Shown piece after piece: positions 1 to 7,022 of a stretch of DNA of 45,313 nt. Origin of the DNA: Candidatus Desulfolinea nitratireducens (GTDB lineage: Bacteria > Chloroflexota > Anaerolineae > Anaerolineales > Villigracilaceae); NCBI GenBank assembly GCA_014382535.1, contig JACNJN010000071.1, positions 1-45,313 on the forward strand, written 5' to 3'. The notes below the pieces were generated by a model, which had not been told where the DNA came from, searched no databases, and worked only from the letters and a program-made list of their open reading frames with translations. Position numbers and translations under genes: made by a program. Positions within the stretch are counted from its first letter, which is position 1; each line of letters starts with the position of its first letter.

Positions 1-35
1 TTCTTATTCCATTTTGTCCCACTTAATAGACAGTA

Positions 36-51
36 GAACAAACGTTCGTTC
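36..51. promoter_or_regulatory. TetR-type palindromic operator (candidate)
   Basis: A 16-bp near-perfect palindrome, GAACAAACGTTCGTTC, matches its own reverse complement at 14 of 16 positions. Its form resembles operators of TetR-family repressors, but this is a resemblance only. On the minus strand it lies beside a TTGAAC hexamer, so it may control a gene reading leftward out of the window. Confidence 0.35.
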
Positions 52-436
52 AACTGTGTATATCCGAAGCTTGCTGTATATCCACCCCCAAGAGTGGTAA
101 TATACAAAGTATAACAGTATAAGTACTTGTCTACTATGACCAAAGATCATGCCTAAGTCTGTATCTTTATATAAGAATTTATATTAACCCTGCGCGGGAT
201 AATCCTGGGGATCGAAGGTATCGGGTCAGCTGTCAGGACCACGATCGAAAAAAAGACCAGAGAAATTGCTCATAATAAAATATTGAAAGGGGAGTGTATT
301 TTGATGATGAAGGGAATTTTTCCGACCGACTCCCTTTGTATAACCATCAAACTTAGTGTTTATTATGACAAGGATTTGGGTAGCGTTCAGTGTCCTCCAG
401 GTCACGGGAGTGGCTAAGTTGGTGAGTATTGGTCCT
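52..436. other. No gene seen
   Basis: This AT-rich stretch has no credible coding frame on either strand and no RNA gene that I recognise. A short direct repeat of a CTGTRTATCC-like word lies near 54-90. It is probably the upstream region of a gene left of the window. Confidence 0.5.
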
Positions 437-525
437 TGCGCGCGAGCGTAGCGAGAGCGGCAATCCCCAAGATTGTCGGGGAGATTGCTTCGTCGGACAA
501 AACCCTCCTCGCAAAGACAAGTCAG
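437..525. repeat. Intergenic REP-like element, copy 1
   Basis: The stretch contains CGGGGAGATTGCTTCGTCGG and ends in CCTCCTCGCAAAGACA. A related end, CCTCGCAGAGACAG, occurs at about 704-717, and a degraded relative (GAGATTGCCGCG ... TTCGCAATGACA) lies at 5703-5741. The common features are an AGATTGC-type start and a TCGCAAWGACA-type end. It looks like a dispersed non-coding repeat. Its boundaries are approximate. Confidence 0.5.
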
Positions 526-587
526 GCTTTCCCCGCTAATTTAGGCACTCCCCCAAAAAATCTCTGAAACCCTCCGAATGATTTCCC

Positions 588-618
588 TTGACATTAACCT
601 AACGTCAGGGTTTATACT
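588..618 (+). promoter_or_regulatory. MerR-type promoter with 19-bp spacer
   Basis: A perfect -35 TTGACA (588-593) and a -10 TATACT (613-618) are separated by 19 bp, the overlong spacing typical of promoters activated by MerR-family regulators through DNA distortion. The spacer holds a dyad, CCTAACGTCAGG (598-609), that is symmetric at 10 of 12 positions. The next gene downstream is itself a MerR regulator, so autoregulation is the simple reading. Confidence 0.75.
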
Positions 619-624
619 GACGTA

Positions 625-717
625 GCCATCGCGAGGAGGGCGTCTGCCTGACGTGGGATCTCCGCGCCAGCAGGAGACTGCGACGTTACCCCTTCGGGAT
701 TCCTCGCAGAGACAGAG
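625..717. repeat. Intergenic REP-like element, copy 2
   Basis: The element runs from an inverted GCGAGGAGG end to CCTCGCAGAGACAG and is related to the element at 437-525. It occupies the transcript leader between the MerR-type promoter and the merR start codon. Its right end abuts the ribosome-binding site of that gene. Boundaries are approximate. Confidence 0.5.
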
Positions 718-723
718 GTTTCT

Positions 724-1467
724 ATGTACACCGTAAAAGAACTTTCCACCCTGGCCGGAGTCAGCGCGCGCACGCTGCACTATTATGATCAAATTGGTTT
801 GCTCAAGCCAGCCGAGATCGCCGCAAATGGCTACCGTCAATATGACGATGCAGCCCTGTTGCGCCTCCAGCAAATCCTCTTCTACAGGGAATTGGATTTC
901 AGCTTAAAGGAGATCCGCTCTCTGCTGGATGCGCCCGATTTTGATCAGATCAAAGCCCTCGAATCGCATTGGGACGCCCTCCGGGCACGCATGGCGCGCA
1001 CCGAGAATCTGATCAGCACGGTGGAAGATACGATTAAACATTTGAAAGGAGAAAAAGAGATGAGTAAAAAAGCGCTGTTTAAAGCTTTTGGCGATGAAGA
1101 ACAGGAAAAATATGCCAAAGAGGCTGAGAGTAAATATGACCCCGAAACTGTCCGCGCTTCCAATCGCAAGTGGAAGGGCTACTCAGCCGAGAAAAAGCAG
1201 GCTATCATGGATGAGGGAAACCAGGTTTATACCGATATGATCGCAGCCATGTCCAAAGGGGCGGACTCGCCTGAAGTCCAGGCCATCGTTGGTCGCTGGC
1301 GCAAGCATATGGATTACTTCTGGACGCCGAATCTTGATCAATTGCTGGGCCTCGCCACGATGTATGGGCAGAGCCTCGACTTCAAGGCCAATTTCGACAA
1401 GATGCACCCCGATCTGGCTGATTTCTTCCCTGAGGCAGTAGCAAGTTACGTTGCAAATCATAGCTAA
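724..1467 (+). CDS. MerR-family regulator with TipAS ligand-binding domain
   Basis: This 247-residue protein is a transcription activator of the TipA type. Residues 1-70 form the MerR winged helix-turn-helix (YTVKELSTLAGVSARTLHYY), residues 75-110 the dimerising coiled coil, and residues about 115-247 a TipAS-like domain, which in Streptomyces binds thiopeptides and other multidrug ligands. AGAGG lies five bases before the ATG. A second good ribosome-binding site (GGAG, 8-base spacing) precedes an in-frame ATG at 1060 (Met113), exactly at the start of the TipAS domain, so a free 135-residue ligand-binding form may also be made, as known for TipA. A MerR-type promoter lies upstream, which suggests autoregulation. 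The last 42 bases belong to a 311-bp duplication. The ligand and other targets are unknown. Confidence 0.88.
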   Translation: MYTVKELSTLAGVSARTLHYYDQIGLLKPAEIAANGYRQYDDAALLRLQQILFYRELDFSLKEIRSLLDAPDFDQIKALESHWDALRARMARTENLISTVEDTIKHLKGEKEMSKKALFKAFGDEEQEKYAKEAESKYDPETVRASNRKWKGYSAEKKQAIMDEGNQVYTDMIAAMSKGADSPEVQAIVGRWRKHMDYFWTPNLDQLLGLATMYGQSLDFKANFDKMHPDLADFFPEAVASYVANHS

Positions 1468-1471
1468 ACAA

Positions 1472-1508
1472 AAAAGGTCCCGTTCCTTTGAAAGGAACGG
1501 GACCTTTT
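1472..1508. terminator. Bidirectional terminator, merR/htpG (copy 1)
   Basis: This is a perfect inverted repeat with 18-bp arms (1472-1489 and 1491-1508) around one base. It has A tracts on the left and T tracts on the right, so it can end transcripts from both strands. A second perfect 15-bp inverted repeat (1534-1548 with 1568-1582) follows. Confidence 0.85.
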
Positions 1509-1625
1509 ATTTTAAATATATTTTATCTTGCAGCAATGCTCTGCGTTGCTGTTTGTTAACAATACCCCAACGCAGAGCATTGGGATAAGGACTAATACAA
1601 TGCGGAAGTCCAATGATATTTTGAA

Positions 1626-1736
1626 TTACGAAAGAAGCATTTCCATTAGTTTCTGAATGCGTGGTGCCATACTGGATGGATCGGGGTGCAGCCCTTCCAC
1701 CAGCAATGCGCTTTCATAGATTTGTTCGATGATTTC
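1626..1736 (-). pseudogene. htpG 3'-end fragment
   Basis: These 111 bases duplicate the last codons of htpG, encoding the C-terminal residues up to about IIEQIYESALL, and end abruptly in reverse-transcriptase sequence. The intact gene is at 2043-3902. This fragment has no start signal and is not expected to be expressed. Confidence 0.85.
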
Positions 1737-1850
1737 GTCTGCGCCTTCGAGAAGGAAGAAGATGCCCGGCGTTTCTATGAAGCACTGGGTAAACGTCTGG
1801 GGAAGTTCAAGCTAGAGCTGTCTGCGGAGAAAACGCAGATTATTCCCTGA
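1728..1850 (+). pseudogene. Group II intron reverse transcriptase fragment
   Basis: In one frame the stretch between the two duplicated segments reads DDFVCAFEKEEDARR, then FYEALGKRLGKFKLELSAEK and TQIIP before a TGA. This matches the region of group II intron reverse transcriptases that starts at the catalytic aspartates (YADD motif) and runs to the EKT(R/K)II motif. Only about 40 codons survive; the DD codons and the IP end fall in microhomology shared with htpG and merR. No intron RNA domains or other reverse-transcriptase parts are seen nearby, so this is a captured scrap and not a working element. Confidence 0.72.
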
Positions 1851-2153
1851 GGCAGTAGCAAGTTACGTTGCAAATCATAGCTAAACGAAAAAGGTCCCGT
1901 TCCTTTGAAAGGAATGGGACCTTTTATTTTAAATATATTTTATCTTGCAGCAATGCTCTGCGTTGCTGTTTGTTAACAATACCCCAACGCAGAGCATTGG
2001 GATAAGGACTAATACAATGCGGAAGTCCAATGATATTTTGAATTACGAAAGAAGCATTTCCATTAGTTTCTGAATGCGTGGTGCCATACTGGATGGATCG
2101 GGGTGCAGCCCTTCCACCAGCAATGCGCTTTCATAGATTTGCTCGATGATTTC
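1843..2153. repeat. 311-bp direct repeat, copy 2
   Basis: This is the second copy of 1426-1736. It begins inside merR sequence (TTCCCTGAGGCAGTAGC) directly after the reverse-transcriptase fragment and runs into the intact htpG gene. It gives htpG its own terminator plus a 42-base merR remnant. Confidence 0.92.
1889..1925. terminator. htpG terminator (copy 2)
   Basis: This is the duplicate of the hairpin at 1472-1508 with one arm change (C to T), which still allows a G-U pair. For the minus-strand htpG transcript it follows the stop codon by about 115 bases. The 15-bp inverted repeat is also duplicated (1951-1965 with 1985-1999). Confidence 0.8.
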
Positions 2154-3902
2154 CGTTTGCAGATCAGAGTCCGATTCTTTTGTGATGAGCAGTTTCAAAA
2201 TTGTATGAGAAGGATTCAGCTCGAGGATCTTTTTGGGCACCTCATATTCCTTGCCAAGATATTGGTAAACACGCTGCAACTCCGGGTTTAAACTGTCATC
2301 CGGGTCGACCAGGCGGGCAACCGATTGCGACAATCGATTGCTGGCGCGGACATCTGTAACACGTTCCCCCAATATTCCCTTAAAGCGCTCGATCAACGGA
2401 CCGAATTCACCCTCGGGAATTTTTTCCGCTTCGCCCTCCTTTTCGCCTGCTTCCGGTGTTTCAACATCTGCCTGGGCGACGTTTTTCAGATCATGGTCCT
2501 TATATTTTTGCAATCCCATCAGCATGAAGGAGTCCATTGGATCTGTCAGGAGTAATACCTCGGTTCCTTGTGTCTGGAAATAGTCCAGGTGCGGACTGAG
2601 CAGTACCGATTTGGGGTCGTTACCGATAATATAATAGATCTCTTTTTGTTCAACCTTCATCCGCTCAATATATTCATCCAGGGATGACCAGCTTTCTGTG
2701 TGAAGATTGGTTTTGAAACGCAACAAGGGCTGCACTTTTTCAGTATTCAGAGGTTCAGCAGCGATGCCCTGTTTAAGATAGATCCCAAATTCTTCCCAAA
2801 AAGTATTGAACTTTTCAGGATCATTATTGGCGAGGTTTTCCAATTCCCGCATGACCTGCCCGGTGACGATCTTTTTCAGTTTGGGCATCAGACCGACGGA
2901 TTGTACGGTTTCGCGGGAGACGTTTAGAGGCAGGTCCTCCGAATCGACCACACCCTGGACGAAACGCAGATATTCAGGGAGCAGGTCCTTATTATATTCA
3001 TCGATCAGAATATTGCGGGAGTAGAGCTTAAGTCCATCATCCTTTCGCAGGGAAAACATACCCCGTTCTCCTTTGCTGGGAACATAAAGCAGCGCATAAA
3101 GCTGTACCGGTGCATCAGTGACGGCATGGATATGGAGCAAAGGCTTTTCAAATTCCAATGTGAGCTGCCGATAGAAATCCTGATATTCTTCGTCTTTGGC
3201 CTCACTTCTGGGTGTGCGCCAGAGTGAGGTCTGTTTATTGACCTGCTCATCGCTCTCACCGACATAAATCGGGAAGCCAATATAGTCTGAATGTTTTTTG
3301 ACGATGGTTTTCAGGTGGTACTCTTCAGCAAATTCAATCGCATCTTTCTTCAACTTGATTTCGATTTTTGTGCCGCGTTCGTCCATCTCAGCAGCGTTGA
3401 CCTCGAAATTATCCTCCCCGGTGGCATACCAACTGACCGCCTTCGCGCGTGACTTGTGGGAGCGTGAAGTCACTCGAACCCATTCGGCCGCCATGAATAC
3501 GGAATAGAAACCGACTCCAAACTGCCCGATCATTTGAGCGATATCCACTTCTTTATCTTTGGCTGCTTCGATGAAATTGCGCGCACCCGATTGGGCGATA
3601 GTCCCCAGATTTTCGATGATCTCATCCTTCGTCATCCCAATCCCGGTGTCCTGGATGGTCAACATCCCCTTATCTTTATCTGCCGTGATGCGGATATTGA
3701 GCTCCACCTCTGAATCAAGCATATTCTGATTGGTCAGCATCTCAAAATGAGCGCGGTTAAGCGCATCCGAAGCATTGGATAATAGCTCCCGCAGGAATAC
3801 TTCCGGATCCTTATAAAGGGAATGGATCAGAATATTAAGCAGCTGTTTGGTTTCAGCTTTGAACGAAAAAGATTGTGCATCCGTTTTAGAGGCTTTTGCC
3901 AT
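2043..3902 (-). CDS. htpG: Molecular chaperone HtpG (Hsp90)
   Basis: This is the cytosolic Hsp90 chaperone, 619 residues against about 624 in Escherichia coli. The N-terminal GHKL ATPase domain shows LRELLSNASDALNRAHFEML, the DTGIGMT loop (about residues 85-91) and GQFGVGFYSVFMAAEWV. The middle domain contains the SLRKDDGLKLYSRNILI and DLPLNVSRE motifs, and a C-terminal dimerisation domain follows. The start is supported by AGGAGA eight bases upstream. An acidic, Glu-rich insert (about residues 478-500) separates the middle and C-terminal domains. The last 111 bases lie in a duplicated segment, but the gene is intact. It reads convergently with merR. Confidence 0.97.
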   Translation of the reverse strand: MAKASKTDAQSFSFKAETKQLLNILIHSLYKDPEVFLRELLSNASDALNRAHFEMLTNQNMLDSEVELNIRITADKDKGMLTIQDTGIGMTKDEIIENLGTIAQSGARNFIEAAKDKEVDIAQMIGQFGVGFYSVFMAAEWVRVTSRSHKSRAKAVSWYATGEDNFEVNAAEMDERGTKIEIKLKKDAIEFAEEYHLKTIVKKHSDYIGFPIYVGESDEQVNKQTSLWRTPRSEAKDEEYQDFYRQLTLEFEKPLLHIHAVTDAPVQLYALLYVPSKGERGMFSLRKDDGLKLYSRNILIDEYNKDLLPEYLRFVQGVVDSEDLPLNVSRETVQSVGLMPKLKKIVTGQVMRELENLANNDPEKFNTFWEEFGIYLKQGIAAEPLNTEKVQPLLRFKTNLHTESWSSLDEYIERMKVEQKEIYYIIGNDPKSVLLSPHLDYFQTQGTEVLLLTDPMDSFMLMGLQKYKDHDLKNVAQADVETPEAGEKEGEAEKIPEGEFGPLIERFKGILGERVTDVRASNRLSQSVARLVDPDDSLNPELQRVYQYLGKEYEVPKKILELNPSHTILKLLITKESDSDLQTEIIEQIYESALLVEGLHPDPSSMAPRIQKLMEMLLS

Positions 3903-4008
3903 TGAGTGTCTCCTGAAAAAAAAACAAGTAATAAATTTGTTAAATCGATCTTTCTGTCATTGTTTGATAAATTTTAGCAAAGAATTGTTGAAAAAATGTT
4001 AACACCTG

Positions 4009-5688
4009 CTATATTGTTTTTTCGCCCACAAGGCTCATCGCATATTCAGCCAGCGCGGTGATCGACAGGCTGGGATTCACCCCCGGGTTTCCCGGCATGA
4101 TCGAGCCATCGACAACATATAAACCCGGGTAATGATGGGTTTGGCAATCAATTCCCACCACGCCTTCGGTATCGTCACTTCCAATAGGGACACCGCCCAT
4201 AAAATGCGCCGTTGTCGGGAAGTTGAACAAACTATCGGTAAAGGCCGCCTGTGGGATGCCATTCGTCCGCTTGGCAAAAGTCCGGATGACCTGATTCCCA
4301 ACCGGAATTTGCTTTGGGATCGGATAATCGGCATCGGGCTTCAATACCAGTCCCTTGAGGAAAAGGGTAAAGAAATTGCGTCCCGGTCGGACATGCGTCA
4401 AATTATCTTCAGTTTGCATGACCAGAAAAATGGTTGTAAATTTCGACCAGCGCGCAAAGAATTTTGAGTAGAGAAAATCAATTGGGTGGCGGATCATCTC
4501 CCAGAGTGTCTTTGCAAAACGCAGCCAGATCGGGTGATCCCCCTCGACCAACGGCGCAGTCATCGACCGGATGAAGGAAGCCCCGTCCGCATATTTTACG
4601 GGCTCGATCCGGGTCACCTCATCCGCCTGAAAAATAGACGTGATCGCGATGCCCTCTGAGTAATTTACCTCTTTATTGCGAGTGGTGACCCCCATGATAT
4701 TTTCGGAATTGGTGCGGACCTGATCGCCCAGGCGTTGAGAAATTTTTGGGAGGGATCGGGTCTCGTCGCGGCAGCGGAAAAGTAACTCCATGGTGCCGAT
4801 TGCACCTGCAGCCACGATCACGTTTCTCGCGTGAACTTCAGTTTGCTGCCGTTTGACGAGTGATGTCGAAGACCGGTACATGACCCGATAACCTGGGCCA
4901 GCCATATCTGCGTGAGTTTCTTTTTTATCAATTGCTCTAGCCGCCGTCCTCGGCGGCGGGGACGCCGCCTTGAGCGATTGGCTAATCGGTTGAATATCCA
5001 CAACCTTCGCCTCCGCAATGATCTCTGCGCCATTTTTCTCCGCAAAGTAGAGATAATTTTTCGTGAGCATATTCTTTGCATTTTCCCGACAGCCCACCAT
5101 ACAACCGCCGCAGTGGATGCACCCGGCTCGTTCCGGACCTTTTCCGTCAAAATATGGGTCCGGGACGGTTTCTCCCTCCTGATCGGGGTCACCAAAATAA
5201 ACACCCACATCTGTTGGCTTGAAGCTTTCCGCATATCCCAACTCGCCCGCAATTTGTTGAAGCTCCTTATCGGCAGGCCAGAGTTTGGGGTTGGGTGTTA
5301 CCCCCAGCATCTGGCGGGCGGTTGCATAATGTGGGGCGAGAAGCGTTTTCCAATCGGCGAGATGCTGCCATCCGGCGGTTCTAAAGAGCTTGTCATCCGG
5401 CTCCATCAGCACGTTGCCATAAGTGAGACTTCCCCCACCAACGCCACTGCCATGCAGCGCGAGCAAGCCGTTCATAAAGGTCATTTCGAAAAAGCCGAAA
5501 AGACGCATTTTGGGCATCCAGAGAAATTTGGGGAGGTTCCAGTTGCTTTTCGGGAAATCTTTATCTCGGTAGCGTTTTCCGCGCTCAAGGATGAGAACAG
5601 AATAGCCCTTTTCGGTCAGCCGCATTGCAGATACTGAGCCGCCGAAACCAGAACCAATGATGACGTAATCGTATATTTGACTGTTCAT
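4009..5688 (-). CDS. GMC-family FAD oxidoreductase, cholesterol-oxidase-like
   Basis: This 559-residue flavoprotein belongs to the GMC oxidoreductases. The FAD-binding Rossmann motif GSGFGG is at residues 12-17, followed by a Glu at the end of the second strand (LILERGKRY). The C-terminal domain ends with GLYVVDGSIMPGNPGVNPSL, the family signature near the active site. A four-cysteine cluster, C190-x2-C193-x2-C196-x3-C200, resembles that of ChoD-like actinobacterial members. The start was chosen for the TAGGAGAG ribosome-binding site and because the FAD motif then begins at residue 12; longer in-frame starts would translate a REP-like repeat. Residues 244-252 (PPPRTAARA) are encoded by a palindromic repeat also found at 19857. 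The substrate, probably a sterol-like or other alcohol, is unknown. Confidence 0.85.
   Translation of the reverse strand: MNSQIYDYVIIGSGFGGSVSAMRLTEKGYSVLILERGKRYRDKDFPKSNWNLPKFLWMPKMRLFGFFEMTFMNGLLALHGSGVGGGSLTYGNVLMEPDDKLFRTAGWQHLADWKTLLAPHYATARQMLGVTPNPKLWPADKELQQIAGELGYAESFKPTDVGVYFGDPDQEGETVPDPYFDGKGPERAGCIHCGGCMVGCRENAKNMLTKNYLYFAEKNGAEIIAEAKVVDIQPISQSLKAASPPPRTAARAIDKKETHADMAGPGYRVMYRSSTSLVKRQQTEVHARNVIVAAGAIGTMELLFRCRDETRSLPKISQRLGDQVRTNSENIMGVTTRNKEVNYSEGIAITSIFQADEVTRIEPVKYADGASFIRSMTAPLVEGDHPIWLRFAKTLWEMIRHPIDFLYSKFFARWSKFTTIFLVMQTEDNLTHVRPGRNFFTLFLKGLVLKPDADYPIPKQIPVGNQVIRTFAKRTNGIPQAAFTDSLFNFPTTAHFMGGVPIGSDDTEGVVGIDCQTHHYPGLYVVDGSIMPGNPGVNPSLSITALAEYAMSLVGEKTI
4933..4975. repeat. 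Palindromic repeat inside a coding sequence
   Basis: The first 27 bases are identical to 19857-19883. They include GCCGCCGTCCTCGGCGGC, a hairpin with 7-bp arms and a TCCT loop, followed here by a shortened inverse arm. The element lies in frame in the GMC oxidoreductase gene and adds a Pro/Arg/Ala stretch. Confidence 0.75.
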
Positions 5689-5702
5689 TTCTCTCCTAAA
5701 GT

Positions 5703-5741
5703 ATGAGATTGCCGCGCTGTCTTCAGCAGTTCGCAATGACA
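5703..5741. repeat. Degraded REP-like element
   Basis: GAGATTGCCGCG ... TTCGCAATGACA has the same type of ends as the elements at 437-525 and 625-717. It lies just upstream of the GMC oxidoreductase ribosome-binding site. Confidence 0.4.
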
Positions 5742-5776
5742 TTTTGCACCAGGTTTTGATCCATCCCATTACTTTT

Positions 5777-6541
5777 CTAAGGGCTTCGTTTTCCAGGCGA
5801 GATATATTTTGTGTTTTTAAAGGGCTTGATCTGCTCACTAATATTATCCACAACCAGATGACCGGATTCATGCATCAACGTATCGTGGTTGAAATCGTCC
5901 AGTTTTGTCATACTGGCCAGACAGGGGAAGTGATGATGGAGTAATCCAGCTTTTTCTTCGGCTTCGTCAACTGACAATCCGATCAGCCCCTCTGCAACAT
6001 AACGCGCACATCCACAAACGGCATCCCGGTTTACTTTGGCAGATGAGATGGTGCGCGTTTCAGGATCAACTTCCACTTTCAGATCGGGTTGACCGAAATA
6101 TTCTGCAAATGCAGAAATTTCCGGGCTCTCATAGGCCAGCCTGTCCCGGCGGGTAATCCCGTAATCATGCTCGGTTAATGAGCATAGGGGTTTTGGCGTG
6201 GCACAGGCAACATCCATTCTCTCCAGCCATCCCCGAAGCTGACGGGCCAATCCGCGTGGCAGCCAGGTTTCGTTATCTACGGCAACGATGACAGCCTTCG
6301 CACCGTTTTTTTCTGCGATCTCGGGGATCAGTTCAGCCACACCGCGATGCTCTGCAAAGGAGAGGATCAGATCAGCCGGTGGGAATGTCTCAGGAATATA
6401 ATCTTCAGGATAATCAATAACGGGTGGCAATACAGCGGGCGCCTGCCATGTCTCAATATTCCATGACGATGGCCCGTGGGCTTTGATATTTTTGACATGG
6501 CGTTCGCCATATTCTCCAGAAACTATCGCTAAAATTTTCAT
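5777..6541 (-). CDS. DUF166 family protein
   Basis: This 254-residue protein resembles the DUF166 family, common in methanogenic archaea and some anaerobic bacteria and without a settled function (older entries carry a doubtful thymidylate-synthase label). It begins MKILAIVSGEYGERHVKNI, a Rossmann-like first strand and loop. Near its C terminus it has the conserved-looking Cys region DAVCGCARYVAEGL, a HHHFPC motif and a His-rich tail. The start is ATG at 6541; no strong ribosome-binding site is visible. It is transcribed divergently from the CODH/ACS operon across a 481-bp region, so a C1-related role is possible but inferred. Confidence 0.7.
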   Translation of the reverse strand: MKILAIVSGEYGERHVKNIKAHGPSSWNIETWQAPAVLPPVIDYPEDYIPETFPPADLILSFAEHRGVAELIPEIAEKNGAKAVIVAVDNETWLPRGLARQLRGWLERMDVACATPKPLCSLTEHDYGITRRDRLAYESPEISAFAEYFGQPDLKVEVDPETRTISSAKVNRDAVCGCARYVAEGLIGLSVDEAEEKAGLLHHHFPCLASMTKLDDFNHDTLMHESGHLVVDNISEQIKPFKNTKYISPGKRSP

Positions 6542-6646
6542 GGTTGTTTTTACCTGTAAGTATAGGTTTTATTGGCAATTTGAAGGTTTTTTTTCGCATA
6601 AAACAAAATTGTATCATGGAGCTATGAAAGTGATTAAATATAGGCA

Positions 6647-6678
6647 ATATTTGTCATAAAAAAGCTAATGACAAATAT
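6647..6678. promoter_or_regulatory. Perfect inverted repeat, candidate operator
   Basis: ATATTTGTCAT and ATGACAAATAT are perfect 11-bp inverted arms (6647-6657 and 6668-6678) with a 10-bp spacer. The TGTCA/TGACA half-sites recall CooA/CRP-type sites, but the spacing (12 bp between the pentamers) is not that of CooA. The position suggests control of the C1 operon, the DUF166 gene or both. Confidence 0.45.
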
Positions 6679-6738
6679 CAAGCATCTTGATGACAGTAAA
6701 TACTAACGAAATAATGCCTCCTATTCTATACTTTAATC

Positions 6739-6764
6739 AGTGTTGTGCAGGGCAGCACTTTTTC
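6739..6764 (+). terminator. Intrinsic terminator or attenuator in the C1 leader
   Basis: An 8-bp stem with two G-U pairs (6739-6746 with 6752-6759) and a 5-base loop is followed by TTTTTCTTTTC. It lies about 260 bases before the first gene of the operon, with no gene ending just upstream on this strand. It may end a short leader RNA. Confidence 0.55.
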
Positions 6765-6905
6765 TTTTCTATTCTTTATTAATATATTTGGTTATTGTGA
6801 AATCTACTATTTGGGTTCTGGCTTTTTATGAATGCATACAAAGACGTATTTATTATTTGTAATCGTAGTCATTGTTGCAAGATCCTTATATTTTGGCATG
6901 TATTG

Positions 6906-6957
6906 AGGAGCAAAAATAGTATGTTGAATAAGCATGCAAAATTTGCTCCTTTTGTGT
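6906..6957 (+). promoter_or_regulatory. Leader stem-loop with T-rich tail
   Basis: AGGAGCAAA (6906-6914) pairs with TTTGCTCCT (6942-6950). The pair is followed by TTTGTGTTTTTT, about 65 bases before the first start codon. The 5' arm contains AGGAG, so the fold could also hide or mimic a ribosome-binding site. The loop is long (27 bases), so its stability is uncertain. Confidence 0.4.
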
Positions 6958-7022
6958 TTTTTAACAAATTAACCCTGTGGAATACTTATTGAGAAAACCT
7001 TTAATCCGAGGAGGAGAAACTT

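Larger units (their letters stand above)
1426..1736. repeat. 311-bp direct repeat, copy 1
   Basis: This segment carries the last 42 bases of merR, the intergenic terminator and the last 111 bases of an htpG copy. It matches 1843-2153 at a constant offset of 417 bp with three mismatches that I can find. The right junction shares GATGATTTC with a reverse-transcriptase fragment. Confidence 0.92.
6542..7022. other. Divergent regulatory region of the C1 operon
   Basis: This 481-bp AT-rich region between the DUF166 gene and the CODH/ACS operon holds no convincing gene. It contains an 11-bp inverted repeat (6647-6678), a smaller one, ATCAAG-CAT-CTTGAT (6677-6691), a terminator-like hairpin (6739-6764) and a long-armed hairpin followed by T-rich sequence (6906-6957). 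I could not identify a consensus promoter with confidence and see no cobalamin or other known riboswitch core. Confidence 0.6.

Noticed and set aside
4912-5637. A 241-codon open frame on the plus strand within the GMC oxidoreductase
   Set aside because: It is a shadow of the real gene. Its translation has no family features, although it also reads through the palindromic repeat.
6647-6678. CooA binding site upstream of the CODH operon
   Set aside because: The half-sites TGTCA/TGACA are similar, but the spacing is 12 bp and not the 6 bp of CooA sites, and no cooA-like gene is in the window. Kept only as an unspecified inverted repeat.
6542-7022. Cobalamin or tetrahydrofolate riboswitch in the C1 leader
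   Set aside because: I looked for the conserved cores of these riboswitches and saw none.
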